Of a stretch of DNA of 41,981 nt, positions 26,901-37,184 are shown one piece after another. The DNA is from a virus. The DNA lies in IMG/VR virus record IMGVR_UViG_3300042691_030179, positions 1 to 41,981 of that record; one strand, written 5' to 3'. The position numbers and the translations under genes are program-made. Within the stretch, counting starts at the first letter, position 1. Each line of letters begins with the position of its first letter. Under the pieces are notes generated by a model that ran no database searches, was not told the DNA's origin, and saw nothing but the letters and a program-made list of their open reading frames with translations.

Positions 26901-29900
26901 AATCTTTCTGTGTTAAATGGCACGAACGGAATTGACATTGATATAAAAACGCAATATACGCAATACAGGTGGAGAATGACAGCGAATCCGCTCGGTCTTT
27001 TGAAAGGCAAGGCCTGGGCGTTCCCTGTTGAAGATCCTAACGGATATGACTTCATTTCAAATTTCAGCAATGAAGGTACCATCAAGGATGTAGCAGTCGC
27101 AATATCAAGTTGTATAAACTCATTTGCGAACTCACCAGTGTTTGCAACGCCGGATGGCGAAAAAATAATACTTAAATCCAAACTTAAACCACTTGACGGA
27201 AACACAATCGAGTTTTCTCGCTACATGGTCGATGGTAAAAGTTATATTAAGAATGTCGGCTTTTACGATGACGGAAATGCAATCGTCGATAAGAGCATAA
27301 AAACAGTTGACGTAGCTTCATACACATCAAGTGATGAATTGGATCTTACAATAACTAAAACTTCTGATGTCTTTGCCAAAACCAACTTCTTAGTTAAGAT
27401 TCTAAAGACTATCGGCGGAACAAACGTAATCATAAGAACCGGCATTGATGCCTCATCAGCATACACCGCTGAAAACACAGGTTCATATCAATCTTTCTTT
27501 ACAACAAATAGTATTTTCTCTGATTCTTCTATTCCTTTCACAATAGGTCTGGAATCTGTGACAAGTGGATCCTATCAGAATTTTGTGATTGAATTGACCG
27601 TTGGCGGCGTAGTATCACAAAAACTAATCGGCGGGACAGCACGAAAAAGAGCAAGGGCAAAAATATCAACGGCCGATGGTGAAAGATACTACCAGGACAG
27701 ACGCATTAGTGTGTCATCGACTCTTTTGATTGGAAGTTCTTCGGTGACGGTATCTGCTGTAGAAGGAATTTACGTAGGAGCACCGGTTGGCGGAGAAGGT
27801 ATTCCAGCAGACACAAAAGTTTTGCAAGTGTCACATACTACGAATGTAATTGTGATCAGCAATTCTGCTACATCTTCAGGCAATTTCACGCTAAACTTTG
27901 GTGAACTATCAATTCTCAACTCGTCGCCTTTCTTACAGCAATGGTTCCAAACAGCAAAAAGTCAATTCTCGAGACTACAGCCTTGGAATGTACAAGGTAA
28001 GTATGTGTATTCACTGCCTTACTTGGAAGAACCCGTGGTTGATGTAAAAAACTTGGTAACTTCATACAAAGACTCTGCGTCTTACACAATCATAGAAGTT
28101 GAAACTGATAACCAAGAATTCTATCTGTCCGACGAAAATCGAATAGTTGCTTATCGTATGTTCAGGCCAATGTTCGGCATGTTCTCTATGTTTCCTATTA
28201 AAGAGTTTGATTTTGATTACTTCTTATCCGACTATTCATATTCTCCAGTTCTTGAAACTTTTCGTTACTTCTTTAACGAAACTATACAGCAAGGAGAATA
28301 CTTAGAGCTGCCGTCAGACGAAAATTTTGTGGTAGTTCCACAGATAGCCGATCCGGCAGATAACACAGGAGAAACCAAGTTAAGCTGGACAGGATCTTAC
28401 CAATTCAACCTGGAAGGCTACAATGATCAAACGCAATCATGGAATACTCTTTCTGAAGCGCTAGTCACATCCGCTTCATCAACGGCTGGTTTTGTGATCA
28501 ACACATACACACCGTTTTATAGATATGATGAATATGAACACCCACAGAGATACGATGATGATAGCTACTACTTAATACGTGGTACTGGGTATAGAAACTT
28601 TGAAAGATCACTCATCACAACGAAAAGTAATAGCCAAGTTGTCTCGGCGGTTGATGTTAAAAAATTCAGATTAAAGTACGTTGGAGGTACGGTAGGTGCT
28701 ACAGCGCTTCCTTTCTTAAATGTCCAAAAATCTGACTTTTCTCAAGACCAAGACGTTCGTGAATTTGGCGGTTTCGTCGGTCTTACTGATATTCTAAACC
28801 AAAATGACCAACAAGAAATTGCTATCTTGAAGGACGATGGCAAGTATGTTGAGTCATACTTACGCCAACAGCTTCAAAGTGAGTATGATCGTTTGCGAGA
28901 AAACTTCACGAAAGATTTTTCTACTTTTTCAAGGGTGGTGCCTTTTGTGAACAAGTGGGTACAAGAAGGTACTGACGCAAGAGACAACTACTATCGTCTA
29001 AATACTTCAAGAGCTTTCGGAATAACAAACTTTTCACCCGACGATAGCGTAGACTTTGCCGAGCCTGTCATCTTATCGCACGAATTTCCGTATCTTGATA
29101 CGGTACCCAAGGACTATCCCGAAAGCAACGTAGGATCTTCAAGATCTTATATGTTTGCCAAACTGTCTGACATCGCATCGAACGGAAAGTCTTGGTATGA
29201 TCTTATCACATCGAACAACACCAACGACTGGTTCTTAAAATACTTTGCTGTAGGATATCCTACAGAACTTGACTACTATGGAGTAGCAATACCAAAACCA
29301 AGGGATGAGCGCTTTACTTTCTATACGTTCAATCCTGGCCTCACAAGAGCACAAACATTGTTCAGGGGTGTAAAACTACAAGTAGTTGATATTGATGACA
29401 CCAAGCAAGATCTACCGGAGATACCTTCTTCGACCAAGTATGACCAATACAAGTTTGCTGCGATCCAAAGAATAGTTCCTTACAAATTCTACGAGTCAGA
29501 ATCTCCGATAGAAATAGAAGTTATTAAGAACGATAAGTATAAATCAATCACGCTAATAATAACCAGAAGAACACACGATTACCGTGTGCAGTCGGGACTT
29601 AGTGACTATACATTTAGCTACGCAGCGATCGATAACTTAAAGAACAACAATCAGCAGCAGTATAAATTTGATTCTGCAACAACTGGCATTACTGAATTGT
29701 CAACATTCGCGCCTTATGGTTCAACTGGTGCATCATACACAGAACAAGTAACATACAGGCCTAGACAGTTGTTCTTTGGAGGAGGCTATCTTAAAGAAGG
29801 CGATCCTAAACTTAGCGGAGCAATCGATACATCAACGAATCTTCCTTCTTACAACGCAGGAGCAAAATACATAAACTTTAATTTCGTTCCAGCAGACGCG

Positions 29901-31463
29901 TTCTTTCCGTTCGTTGCTTCTGATGAGATCAATCCGTTTGTAGACAAATACCCAATAGGTAACACATCATCTACATACCCTTTCTCATATGACTTTAACA
30001 GTACTTACATAATTCCGAAGTCTTTCAACAAGGAAAGTTTTCTAAATAAGATTGTATCGACTGGCTTTAACAATGCCAACTCTACTTATTATGTATATGA
30101 CTTTACTGACACAAGAGCCGTAAGTGATTCTATCCTGGTCGATAGCGCCGGCTTCTCATCACCGTCAAGGTACCCATACTTTAGAAACACAACGGGCGCG
30201 GTAAATTCCAACGAAGGTCTCTACACTTACACATATCCAAATAGTGCATATCCTTTCGTAACTCTTGAGTCATTCAATATAGGTGGAGGCGTAAATTTCT
30301 ACGAGAACTCCAAAAATCTGTTTACGTTTGCTAACATCAAGAAAAACATAAACTCGGACAACGGTCTTGTCAAATACTATGAAGTGACCGACTTAGGTAA
30401 AATTACTACCCAAGACTTTAAGTTGCGAATAATTGCGGCAGATCAAATTAAAAAGACCGGCGTATTGAATTACACAGTAGATCAAGATCGTCCACCAGAA
30501 TATGCAAACACACCTGTCATCGGATATGATCTTGTGAATACTAATCAAAATGAGTTGGTAATTCGTCACCGCGGATATTATGAGCCTAAAGCGATGGACA
30601 TAATCTCTTTCTGGGTTAGAGAAGACGAAGAAGTTACTCGCCATTTCGCCAAAGACTTCATTTTATCGAACACGAGGATCAGCAGCCTACCAAGCTATTC
30701 CGGTGTCATCAGGAATTACGGAATCAACAAAGTCGCGGCAGAAGAAATTCTTAAGATATCAGAAGGGTCTGCGTACAAAAGCGTTTATGAATTTATTCAT
30801 GAAATTGCAATTGATCGTAAAGATGTACAAGTCTTGAATAGTACATGGGACGCTGGATACTTTAGAAGATATACCGACTTGAACATTTACGAAAACATTG
30901 ATGGATATGTTGAGACAAAAGAATTCAAGTCTTTCTTAGGTTCAAAAGCGATGACCGTTCCTAAGTCTCTCGATGTTCAAACATTTACCGCAGAAGAAGC
31001 ATTATTCGAAGTGTCCCAGCCGTCACAAAGTAACGGATTAGTTCCACAGGTAAGTAGCACAAGACCTACGCTGTCGATCAACCTTTCTCTCAGCGAAAGA
31101 CTCGTCAGATTCTTAAAAGACGGCATAGACAATTCTTCAAACGATGATTTTTCTTGGATGAATAGCACTTTTAATCTTAATCTCACGACAAGTGAGCTGG
31201 ACACTTTGAAAGATTCATACATCAGGGAAAACTTGCTACCTCTTTATGACGTGGCTGATGTGATTCTTTACGCAGTTCAAAAAGACGGAATACCGATATT
31301 CGTAAGCAATCTATCGGAATCTCAAAAATCAGCGGCAGGTTACAGACAGGATAAAGATTGCGAAGTATCCAAAATTTCTAAGTTTGAATTTTTGGTCAGA
31401 AAAACACTAGACACCAAAACATCGTACGGGTACACTGTGTCCGTCACATTCAAAAGGATCTAA
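23976..31463 (+). CDS. giant virion protein, 2495 residues, probable tail fibre or baseplate component
   Basis: This is the longest gene in the window. It is rich in Ser, Thr, Tyr, Asn and Asp with almost no Cys, as in extended virion proteins. Near residues 410-490 it has a characteristic stretch (DLYSFFRNTPNELIYELYQV, YDNFYNYGVEQLASKFYDED, then FTFLAPLWMRKVLPDYFVIF). I associate this with large structural proteins of T4-like phages of Bacteroidota. Near 1268-1285 it carries GAPVGGEGIPADTKVLQV, the same module type as GMNVTGSGVPDDTFI in the gp7-like protein. Short GPTGS runs occur near 130-150. No protease or chaperone domain is visible at the C-terminus. The promoter-like element of the next unit starts directly after its stop codon. 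Confidence 0.62.
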   Translation: MTGPNFYKIDFEREVVLQGKSSTFITINRNDDVLGTNETLYVMFYPNTRTFESAGVFEISQTSAIGGECDFTSQGFIDLDLSSVNTLSLNNIGEGLYVKNTQDYMPNSEGPVSVEKIDFLNTTSGIVTKVTLSGPTGSSDPFVGPTGSTATKILNVGFYSDVDKNNWKFNTVPLSEMETVLYSVPGTGTANDYTEYENPFDGSVYGATGGANGGFTGTGFVSRTLDGWSSSSIISSSSTLKENRGVTFRIDYEGNQDSHLKLNMLIFRYDPTDPAYGSVSQVFPLLIPEGITGPNNPFSYATELFGFKSGSSSGLISENIDYQELHIFGYTDTTVRTTRTTYQNNVENTVDPIYDDRASYGVLKTNPKITGNVKLTVDSKGELTLNSFDANPLLADSKYKRFPVSPDSMYQRDLYSFFRNTPNELIYELYQVDDQYQNTKRDYYQQYDNFYNYGVEQLASKFYDEDFTFLAPLWMRKVLPDYFVIFRADRPASLASYNGSPSDELFKEVFKDARIIKTFDMRETSKLGKYIRKIVNDPRFIERPIQVSFEQDVPTTWNGISYKDGTITGKGELLSSFWSEDRPIKALEDFITSGFERNGIISTNLINLEFLFDDPEASTYSINRYFGMYVSEVQLAEFELASSVLGKIPGQTPPPKPGVDGEPYSTRTFIQSNTGGIQLPIEYYHNTSYINNTSIVPFYQGTVLGKFPLPAMVDDPLRIFYVKDRDDVFKRVVAETEVDYGFTGTTEYKRVTQLELFDTQEDISKYSGPVQIISQSDTTLLNEGQSQLVIHLINQANTGKVIADEEVLEISVKNYNDPERDSDYYFQVSAVGGTATTFTYFQDQQVTEVASSFTQPAVGGTANVSFVSTQSFSQDETLYIVTGGYYKIVSVSSTTSAVIKNLGNPENAAAGNTVTSSALVGSFPTGVAKYTYTALGYRLDIDNNVSLDLEQGYSGSSSNYALLDSYRAIITYPEFNLSVLNGTNGIDIDIKTQYTQYRWRMTANPLGLLKGKAWAFPVEDPNGYDFISNFSNEGTIKDVAVAISSCINSFANSPVFATPDGEKIILKSKLKPLDGNTIEFSRYMVDGKSYIKNVGFYDDGNAIVDKSIKTVDVASYTSSDELDLTITKTSDVFAKTNFLVKILKTIGGTNVIIRTGIDASSAYTAENTGSYQSFFTTNSIFSDSSIPFTIGLESVTSGSYQNFVIELTVGGVVSQKLIGGTARKRARAKISTADGERYYQDRRISVSSTLLIGSSSVTVSAVEGIYVGAPVGGEGIPADTKVLQVSHTTNVIVISNSATSSGNFTLNFGELSILNSSPFLQQWFQTAKSQFSRLQPWNVQGKYVYSLPYLEEPVVDVKNLVTSYKDSASYTIIEVETDNQEFYLSDENRIVAYRMFRPMFGMFSMFPIKEFDFDYFLSDYSYSPVLETFRYFFNETIQQGEYLELPSDENFVVVPQIADPADNTGETKLSWTGSYQFNLEGYNDQTQSWNTLSEALVTSASSTAGFVINTYTPFYRYDEYEHPQRYDDDSYYLIRGTGYRNFERSLITTKSNSQVVSAVDVKKFRLKYVGGTVGATALPFLNVQKSDFSQDQDVREFGGFVGLTDILNQNDQQEIAILKDDGKYVESYLRQQLQSEYDRLRENFTKDFSTFSRVVPFVNKWVQEGTDARDNYYRLNTSRAFGITNFSPDDSVDFAEPVILSHEFPYLDTVPKDYPESNVGSSRSYMFAKLSDIASNGKSWYDLITSNNTNDWFLKYFAVGYPTELDYYGVAIPKPRDERFTFYTFNPGLTRAQTLFRGVKLQVVDIDDTKQDLPEIPSSTKYDQYKFAAIQRIVPYKFYESESPIEIEVIKNDKYKSITLIITRRTHDYRVQSGLSDYTFSYAAIDNLKNNNQQQYKFDSATTGITELSTFAPYGSTGASYTEQVTYRPRQLFFGGGYLKEGDPKLSGAIDTSTNLPSYNAGAKYINFNFVPADAFFPFVASDEINPFVDKYPIGNTSSTYPFSYDFNSTYIIPKSFNKESFLNKIVSTGFNNANSTYYVYDFTDTRAVSDSILVDSAGFSSPSRYPYFRNTTGAVNSNEGLYTYTYPNSAYPFVTLESFNIGGGVNFYENSKNLFTFANIKKNINSDNGLVKYYEVTDLGKITTQDFKLRIIAADQIKKTGVLNYTVDQDRPPEYANTPVIGYDLVNTNQNELVIRHRGYYEPKAMDIISFWVREDEEVTRHFAKDFILSNTRISSLPSYSGVIRNYGINKVAAEEILKISEGSAYKSVYEFIHEIAIDRKDVQVLNSTWDAGYFRRYTDLNIYENIDGYVETKEFKSFLGSKAMTVPKSLDVQTFTAEEALFEVSQPSQSNGLVPQVSSTRPTLSINLSLSERLVRFLKDGIDNSSNDDFSWMNSTFNLNLTTSELDTLKDSYIRENLLPLYDVADVILYAVQKDGIPIFVSNLSESQKSAAGYRQDKDCEVSKISKFEFLVRKTLDTKTSYGYTVSVTFKRI

Positions 31464-31483
31464 GATATATAGAAAAAAGGCAG
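31464..31483 (+). promoter_or_regulatory. 20-base element, probable phage late promoter (copy 2)
   Basis: This copy is identical to the element at 17265-17284. It begins with the base after the TAA of the giant protein gene and lies 33 bases before the ATG of the collagen-like fibre gene. Two perfect 20-base copies at equivalent positions before long virion genes are not expected by chance. The A/T-rich stretch that follows (TAAAATACC) differs from that after copy 1. Confidence 0.65.
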
Positions 31484-31496
31484 TAAAATACCAAAG

Positions 31497-34400
31497 ATGC
31501 TAACACTACAGAACTTACTTGAAAGCGACAGTCTGTCGACAATCGTTGCCAAGTTAAACAATAACTTTCAAGTTATTTCAATATCAGGCGGAGGTCCTCA
31601 GGGAATTCGCGGTGATCAAGGCATACCCGGACTACCGGGACGTATTGGTGCGACAGGACCGTCAGGTGCGCCTGGACCAACGGGTCTAAGCGCGTACATA
31701 ATTCCTTTTGCTACAGGGACAAGCGGATCTACGGGTCCTTCTACCATCGCAGGACCGTGGCCAGTAGCATCTTTAGGATATCTAGAAAGTACGATTGGAA
31801 CTGGAACGACAGGCGACATATACATTGATCACTTCAATCGCGGATATTGGATGTACTTATCAGCAGCAGACGGAACGGGTCAATACTCAGACGTAGGACC
31901 TTCATATCCTCCTACCGGCACGGGTTATTTTGGCGGGGCTGGATGGTATTTTTACCCACAACAAGAAGAACAAAATCTTACAGATGTTTGGACATACGAT
32001 TATTCAACTTATCTGACTGCACCACCGTACGCAACAGGTCCTTTTGAAGAATCTTCTTCGCCTCTTAAAATACCTAATGCTAGATTCAATAGCAAGTACG
32101 GAACAATCTGGGTTTCCGCAGGAAACTCTGGTACAACGGGTTCAACAGAATACGAAACACCTTCGATTGAAAGTTGGGGACAAGATTACGGCGATGCTGC
32201 TCTTCCTTACCCTCAGCCTGGAAGATGGAACGCAGGTGTTGATCGTTTGATGTTTAAGTTTAGCTTAGACTCTCTACCATATCACAGTGCAATCAAAGCT
32301 CGTTCTACAACTGGCCTTGGCGAACAGGCCAACACCGAGGATACTTCTTATCCCGAAGTTGGAATCATTCCTATAGCAGGAGACGGATTCTGGGTGAAAC
32401 CTATGTACGATACTCCTCTCGATGATTATACACCACTGTTCTTTTGGTCAGAAGTTCGTCCGTCTAGCGGTATAGGTGATGAAAGATATAGCTCACTTGG
32501 TCTTTATCAATACACAGCAACCCTGGCAACACCGTACGGTGGAGGCGCCGGTGTTACTGCAGGATCTACAGCTGGTTCTATTTTTCCTCTTGACACTAAG
32601 TCATTGTTCGTTCTTTCGACCAGACTTGCTCCTACACCTGAAGACTATGATCAGATGTCGGGCGGAGCGGGTATTTCGAACCAAAGAACGATCAACTTGG
32701 CTGAGATGATTCTTGATGTTAAGTCTTTGACTACATCAAACCAAGTGGTCTGTGCTCTACCACAGGATCTTGTCCTTTCTTCTGACTATGTCAACACAGG
32801 TGACAATACTTACAGAGAAGGTTCCAGTTCTTACCCATACAGAGTTTTCCAAGGATTCATATCAGCGGCAAACGGCAAAAACGTAGGAGGAAGTGTTGTT
32901 CTATCCAACTTACTAGACTTTGGTGCCGGCGTTGGAACAGAGGGAACATTCCCTGACATGCCTCTTGCAGGAAACCAAACAAGAAGAAGTTGGTACGGTT
33001 CTGGCTTTAGGTTTGACGATGTCTCAACTTGGTCGCAAAATTCATCAGACCCTCTTTCTGAAGGTTACGCAAGATTGGCGGGTATGACCGAACGCGGTAA
33101 GAAAACGTGGAACACATCCAATGACGATACATTCTTCTTAAGCGAGCTCATACTCTATGCTTCTCAGTTTAAGATAGACGGAGCAGTCGCAGGAACTGGT
33201 CACAACATATCCAGCCAAGATCTAAACTCTACAACCAATCAGCAAAGAAGCTTGCCCGTCTTGTATGTTTCGCCGTTTAGAAACATTGGTATCGGAACAT
33301 TTACACAAGACGATTCGGGTGTATGGGAGCCTCTTGCGAAACTGCATTCACACGTCAATCCTAAAGGCCTTACTGCATCAATCAACAACCCATCAAATGT
33401 ATGGTTCTCGTTAGGCGCATCTCTTACAGATCCTCTTAACGTCAACAACGAAGTTTCTAAAGCAGCATTGTTTAGTTCATCGACAACCGGAACAAACAAT
33501 CAAGGCTTCATCGACATATACTTAGGTAGAGTCGTTGAACCTACATATGAAAGTGCCAATCCGTATTCATCAGGAAGCACTCCAGTTTCATCCCCTACTT
33601 CTGAAATGCACATTGCATTCCGCAGAGAAGGATGGTACAATAGCAATCTCGACTCACTAAGAATTGGTGTTTCTCCTGCAACCGGAAGCAACATTGGTTC
33701 TGGCTTAACAGCATACAGAAATGAATTCCAACTGAGTCTTCATCCTCTAAACAACGAGGCCGATGATTCTAGCAACACTGGAACAGCGATAACCGGCTTT
33801 GGTGTTCACAACCTCTGGCCTCGAACTCGTTTCCACGCATTCGGCAAAAACAAATACAACGAAGCTGACCGCGGAGAAACTGATAACGATGCAATCTATC
33901 CAGGGTTTGCGTACGCTGCGCAAGGAAGCATAGGATCTTCATATCCTTACTATCAAGCAAACTATCGCTCTAACACACAAGTTATTACAGACTTCATCGG
34001 CGATTCTTATCTTTATCCAGCAGGGATTCTTGAGTATGCTTATACATCTTTGGGCGGTTCACCAACTGCCGGCGTAGGAACTGCAAGCCTAGGTCTTTAC
34101 TCAACGAACGCAGCAAACTATCCAACTCGCGAGAAGATCTCTCCGACACGTCACATCATCCCTTACGGCAACACTGGAAGTAACGGCGCTCTTTACGCTG
34201 CTTACTACAGTGATGACTTGACCGGCATAACAGCATCAACCGGAGCATTCAACGGAGCGCACAGACACGGTGGAACAGGCGCAGCTGCCTTTAAGCCGGT
34301 TAACTACCAAGGTTTCAACTTGTTCAGAGACTTAATGAACAAAGGAGACGACAAAGATTCTACTACTACATGGATCGCGGGTACAAACGGCGGTAGAGAA

Positions 34401-37184
34401 AACGGAGGATCTGCTATTCTCACAAACGGAGACGGAGACCTTGCTATATCAACTATCAAAACAGGTAGAGACGGCGGAAATTCTTACAGATATTGGGAAC
34501 AGAGACTTAGCACAAGGGATGTTCTCAACAATATCAAATTGATCATCAAGAAAGACGGAAGTGTTGGTTTTGGAAATGCTGCTGGTTATGATGACGATGC
34601 TTACTCATCACAAGAAAGAAACATAAATACCGGCTATCTAAACTATGTACCAGGTAGGTCAGTCGCAAACGGTCTGACCGCGGTTCCTTCAACAGCAGGA
34701 GCATCAGCCGGTCATAACATCAGTTACTATTCTGCCACTGGTGCTTATGGCTTGGTACTTTACACTGGAGTTTCTGGTGCATTTACCGAATCATCTTCTT
34801 CGAGTAGTGCATCGCAAATAAACTCTAATGCAACAACAGCAGATACGTTCAGAGCTGAGTTTGCTGCCGAAAAACTTCACGGTCGTCCTGGCAGAACTAT
34901 TCAGAACGGAGGATGGGGGTACCCGCCTTCTTCTACAATAAATATAACCACAAACGCTGACATTCTTAAATATGTCATACTAAAAGCTCCGTACAGTACA
35001 GCGCCAAACCCATCTTATGTAAATACTTTATCGTTAACCACAGACATTGAAGGACGGGTGGTAAACTGTTCGATAGTATTTGCAGGTCAAACTGGCGGAT
35101 TCGGAATAACAGGAGGAACGCCTGTTTCTACTTGGCTTGAAGCCGTAATGATTCCTCACCCAACAGAATTCGAATCAGGAGCTCCTCTTGATTCATATGT
35201 AGGTTCATACGAGGCACCAGTCGGCGCGGCGGCAGCAGCTTGGGATGGTGAAAATGTAACCTGGAATTCAGTTTCAGGAGCAGGAATGGGATTCAACTTG
35301 TCATTTGAAGCAGATCCACTTATATTGGCTAACATCCGCCTGAACAACTTTGTTGCAGGAGAAGGTCTTGGACTTTCGGGAATGAACGCAAATTCTGCAG
35401 ACGCACAAACAGTCAAAGCAGCTCGTCAACAATCGCCAAAGTTGGTCTTCTCTTTCTTGGAAGGTGATTCTACCAAGATACCCGGAGATACTTCAGCAAC
35501 TCGCCCTATCACTGCTACCTCTGCTTACAGAAAAGTCAACACGGTTATTGCCTCTGCTCAAAACGAATCATCTCTTCGCGAGTATTGGATTCCGAAGGCG
35601 GACAACACCGGAGGGACGTTCATGGTCTTTACCGATCATTACGGTCAGAAAGAAAAAGACAGCGGATTCGACAACACCACGATCGACATCGACAATTTCG
35701 TTCTTGATGAAGTCGTTACTTTAGAATTTATATACGGCTATACTGGAGTTTCTTCCGCACAAACAGGTGTCCGTGGAATTACAGGCGCAACATCAAACGC
35801 TCTAGGAGCAGAAGGTGCACAAGCAGTAGTAGGAGGAGGAACGGGTTATTGGCCTGCACATGTTCTCTATCGCAATCGTGTAACTACAGACATATACTGG
35901 CCTACATATGGTTACACGGGTACCAACGATGACCCGTTGTTCGCTGACACTGAATATGCTAAGTTATATGCTGTAGGACCAGTAGCAACAGGTGACATGA
36001 CATGGGTTTCATCTGGTCCAATCCAGAATGACGGGGCGACCGCATCAACAATGTTAAGAAACATTGATAAATTCTATAGCATATACCAAGGTTCAACCAT
36101 CAATTACGACGGAGGATTCGGTGATCCAAACTTCCAGAATAAAGCTTCTGAAGTAAGGTTCAAACGCATCAATAGTGAGTTTGCGTTGATAGACTTTAAC
36201 ATAACGGTAGCAGTCAGAAACCCGAATCTGCAAAACGGTCTTGCTCCTGGCGATGTCGGGAACTCAGCTGTCACAGAAAACCAATCAGAATTGATTGACC
36301 GTGGGTCTCCAAGATGGACGCAATTCATAAGAATGAAATACTTTCCATCAGCGAGTGATCCTACCAACAGAACAAGAAATCTGTTCTTATATGATTTGTT
36401 TGGCAACGGTCTAGCCTTCAGCAACTGGAGTTCTTATAAGAACTGGTACCCAGGCTGGGCAACTGTCGGCGATGATGCTTCTACTGGTACATATTCGACG
36501 ACAAGAACCGGTGATTCTTACTACATGTCGAACGACGGTCAAGCAGGATCCGCTGCGCAAAACTTTTTTAACAGATGGAACGGCAACCTCATTAATTACG
36601 GAATGGGCTGGAATTACAGGACAGACGTATGCCCTAGTGTTTATTACTTACCGCAGAAATCGGCATATCAGACAGGAGGTTCACCCGAAGTATTTACGTG
36701 GTCGATAGCGGGCCAAAGCGCCAAAGATAAGTTCGCGTGGTCACAATCAATTAAGCTAGTCAATGATGTAACATGTCTTACTCCCTCAGAAGACCACCGT
36801 CAAGCATTCTTCCAAACATATCTAGGTGCTACATTCCAATTGATGGGCAACCGTGCATTCAGCAGAAATCGTTCATGTTCTTGGAGAATCATACCTCAAT
36901 TTGGCAACTATTCTAATGATTTGACACCTGGGGAAATTGCATCTTCAGGATCAATAAACAGAAACTCTTTCTTAATAGAAGTAATGTTCGACGATCCGAT
37001 CATGCACCACGATACTCCTCTAAGACAAGCAATGTTCAACAGCGGTGTTACAAATGCAAATTCGGGAACTGGAACTTTCTATAAGTATCTAACCGTCAGC
37101 GGGCAGTCGATCGTAAGGTACTCAAACGATTACACATACTCTTGGAACTCTGTTCCTGGACCAGGTCCTGAGCCGGGCGGATAA
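31497..37184 (+). CDS. giant tail fibre protein with collagen-like repeat, 1895 residues
   Basis: The N-terminus (residues 11-30, DSLSTIVAKLNNNFQVISIS) resembles that of the protein at 17301. It is followed at 33-62 by ten uninterrupted Gly-X-Y triplets (GPQ GIR GDQ GIP GLP GRI GAT GPS GAP GPT), a collagen-like triple helix that would trimerise the protein. The remainder is a very long Gly-, Ser-, Thr- and Tyr-rich beta region with few charges, typical of fibre shafts and receptor-binding parts. The C-terminus ends in a Pro- and Gly-rich tail (PGPGPEPGG), and no intramolecular chaperone or peptidase domain is seen. It is the first gene after promoter-like copy 2 and is followed 15 bases later by the coiled-coil membrane pair. 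A host-recognition role is likely but inferred. Confidence 0.72.
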   Translation: MLTLQNLLESDSLSTIVAKLNNNFQVISISGGGPQGIRGDQGIPGLPGRIGATGPSGAPGPTGLSAYIIPFATGTSGSTGPSTIAGPWPVASLGYLESTIGTGTTGDIYIDHFNRGYWMYLSAADGTGQYSDVGPSYPPTGTGYFGGAGWYFYPQQEEQNLTDVWTYDYSTYLTAPPYATGPFEESSSPLKIPNARFNSKYGTIWVSAGNSGTTGSTEYETPSIESWGQDYGDAALPYPQPGRWNAGVDRLMFKFSLDSLPYHSAIKARSTTGLGEQANTEDTSYPEVGIIPIAGDGFWVKPMYDTPLDDYTPLFFWSEVRPSSGIGDERYSSLGLYQYTATLATPYGGGAGVTAGSTAGSIFPLDTKSLFVLSTRLAPTPEDYDQMSGGAGISNQRTINLAEMILDVKSLTTSNQVVCALPQDLVLSSDYVNTGDNTYREGSSSYPYRVFQGFISAANGKNVGGSVVLSNLLDFGAGVGTEGTFPDMPLAGNQTRRSWYGSGFRFDDVSTWSQNSSDPLSEGYARLAGMTERGKKTWNTSNDDTFFLSELILYASQFKIDGAVAGTGHNISSQDLNSTTNQQRSLPVLYVSPFRNIGIGTFTQDDSGVWEPLAKLHSHVNPKGLTASINNPSNVWFSLGASLTDPLNVNNEVSKAALFSSSTTGTNNQGFIDIYLGRVVEPTYESANPYSSGSTPVSSPTSEMHIAFRREGWYNSNLDSLRIGVSPATGSNIGSGLTAYRNEFQLSLHPLNNEADDSSNTGTAITGFGVHNLWPRTRFHAFGKNKYNEADRGETDNDAIYPGFAYAAQGSIGSSYPYYQANYRSNTQVITDFIGDSYLYPAGILEYAYTSLGGSPTAGVGTASLGLYSTNAANYPTREKISPTRHIIPYGNTGSNGALYAAYYSDDLTGITASTGAFNGAHRHGGTGAAAFKPVNYQGFNLFRDLMNKGDDKDSTTTWIAGTNGGRENGGSAILTNGDGDLAISTIKTGRDGGNSYRYWEQRLSTRDVLNNIKLIIKKDGSVGFGNAAGYDDDAYSSQERNINTGYLNYVPGRSVANGLTAVPSTAGASAGHNISYYSATGAYGLVLYTGVSGAFTESSSSSSASQINSNATTADTFRAEFAAEKLHGRPGRTIQNGGWGYPPSSTINITTNADILKYVILKAPYSTAPNPSYVNTLSLTTDIEGRVVNCSIVFAGQTGGFGITGGTPVSTWLEAVMIPHPTEFESGAPLDSYVGSYEAPVGAAAAAWDGENVTWNSVSGAGMGFNLSFEADPLILANIRLNNFVAGEGLGLSGMNANSADAQTVKAARQQSPKLVFSFLEGDSTKIPGDTSATRPITATSAYRKVNTVIASAQNESSLREYWIPKADNTGGTFMVFTDHYGQKEKDSGFDNTTIDIDNFVLDEVVTLEFIYGYTGVSSAQTGVRGITGATSNALGAEGAQAVVGGGTGYWPAHVLYRNRVTTDIYWPTYGYTGTNDDPLFADTEYAKLYAVGPVATGDMTWVSSGPIQNDGATASTMLRNIDKFYSIYQGSTINYDGGFGDPNFQNKASEVRFKRINSEFALIDFNITVAVRNPNLQNGLAPGDVGNSAVTENQSELIDRGSPRWTQFIRMKYFPSASDPTNRTRNLFLYDLFGNGLAFSNWSSYKNWYPGWATVGDDASTGTYSTTRTGDSYYMSNDGQAGSAAQNFFNRWNGNLINYGMGWNYRTDVCPSVYYLPQKSAYQTGGSPEVFTWSIAGQSAKDKFAWSQSIKLVNDVTCLTPSEDHRQAFFQTYLGATFQLMGNRAFSRNRSCSWRIIPQFGNYSNDLTPGEIASSGSINRNSFLIEVMFDDPIMHHDTPLRQAMFNSGVTNANSGTGTFYKYLTVSGQSIVRYSNDYTYSWNSVPGPGPEPGG

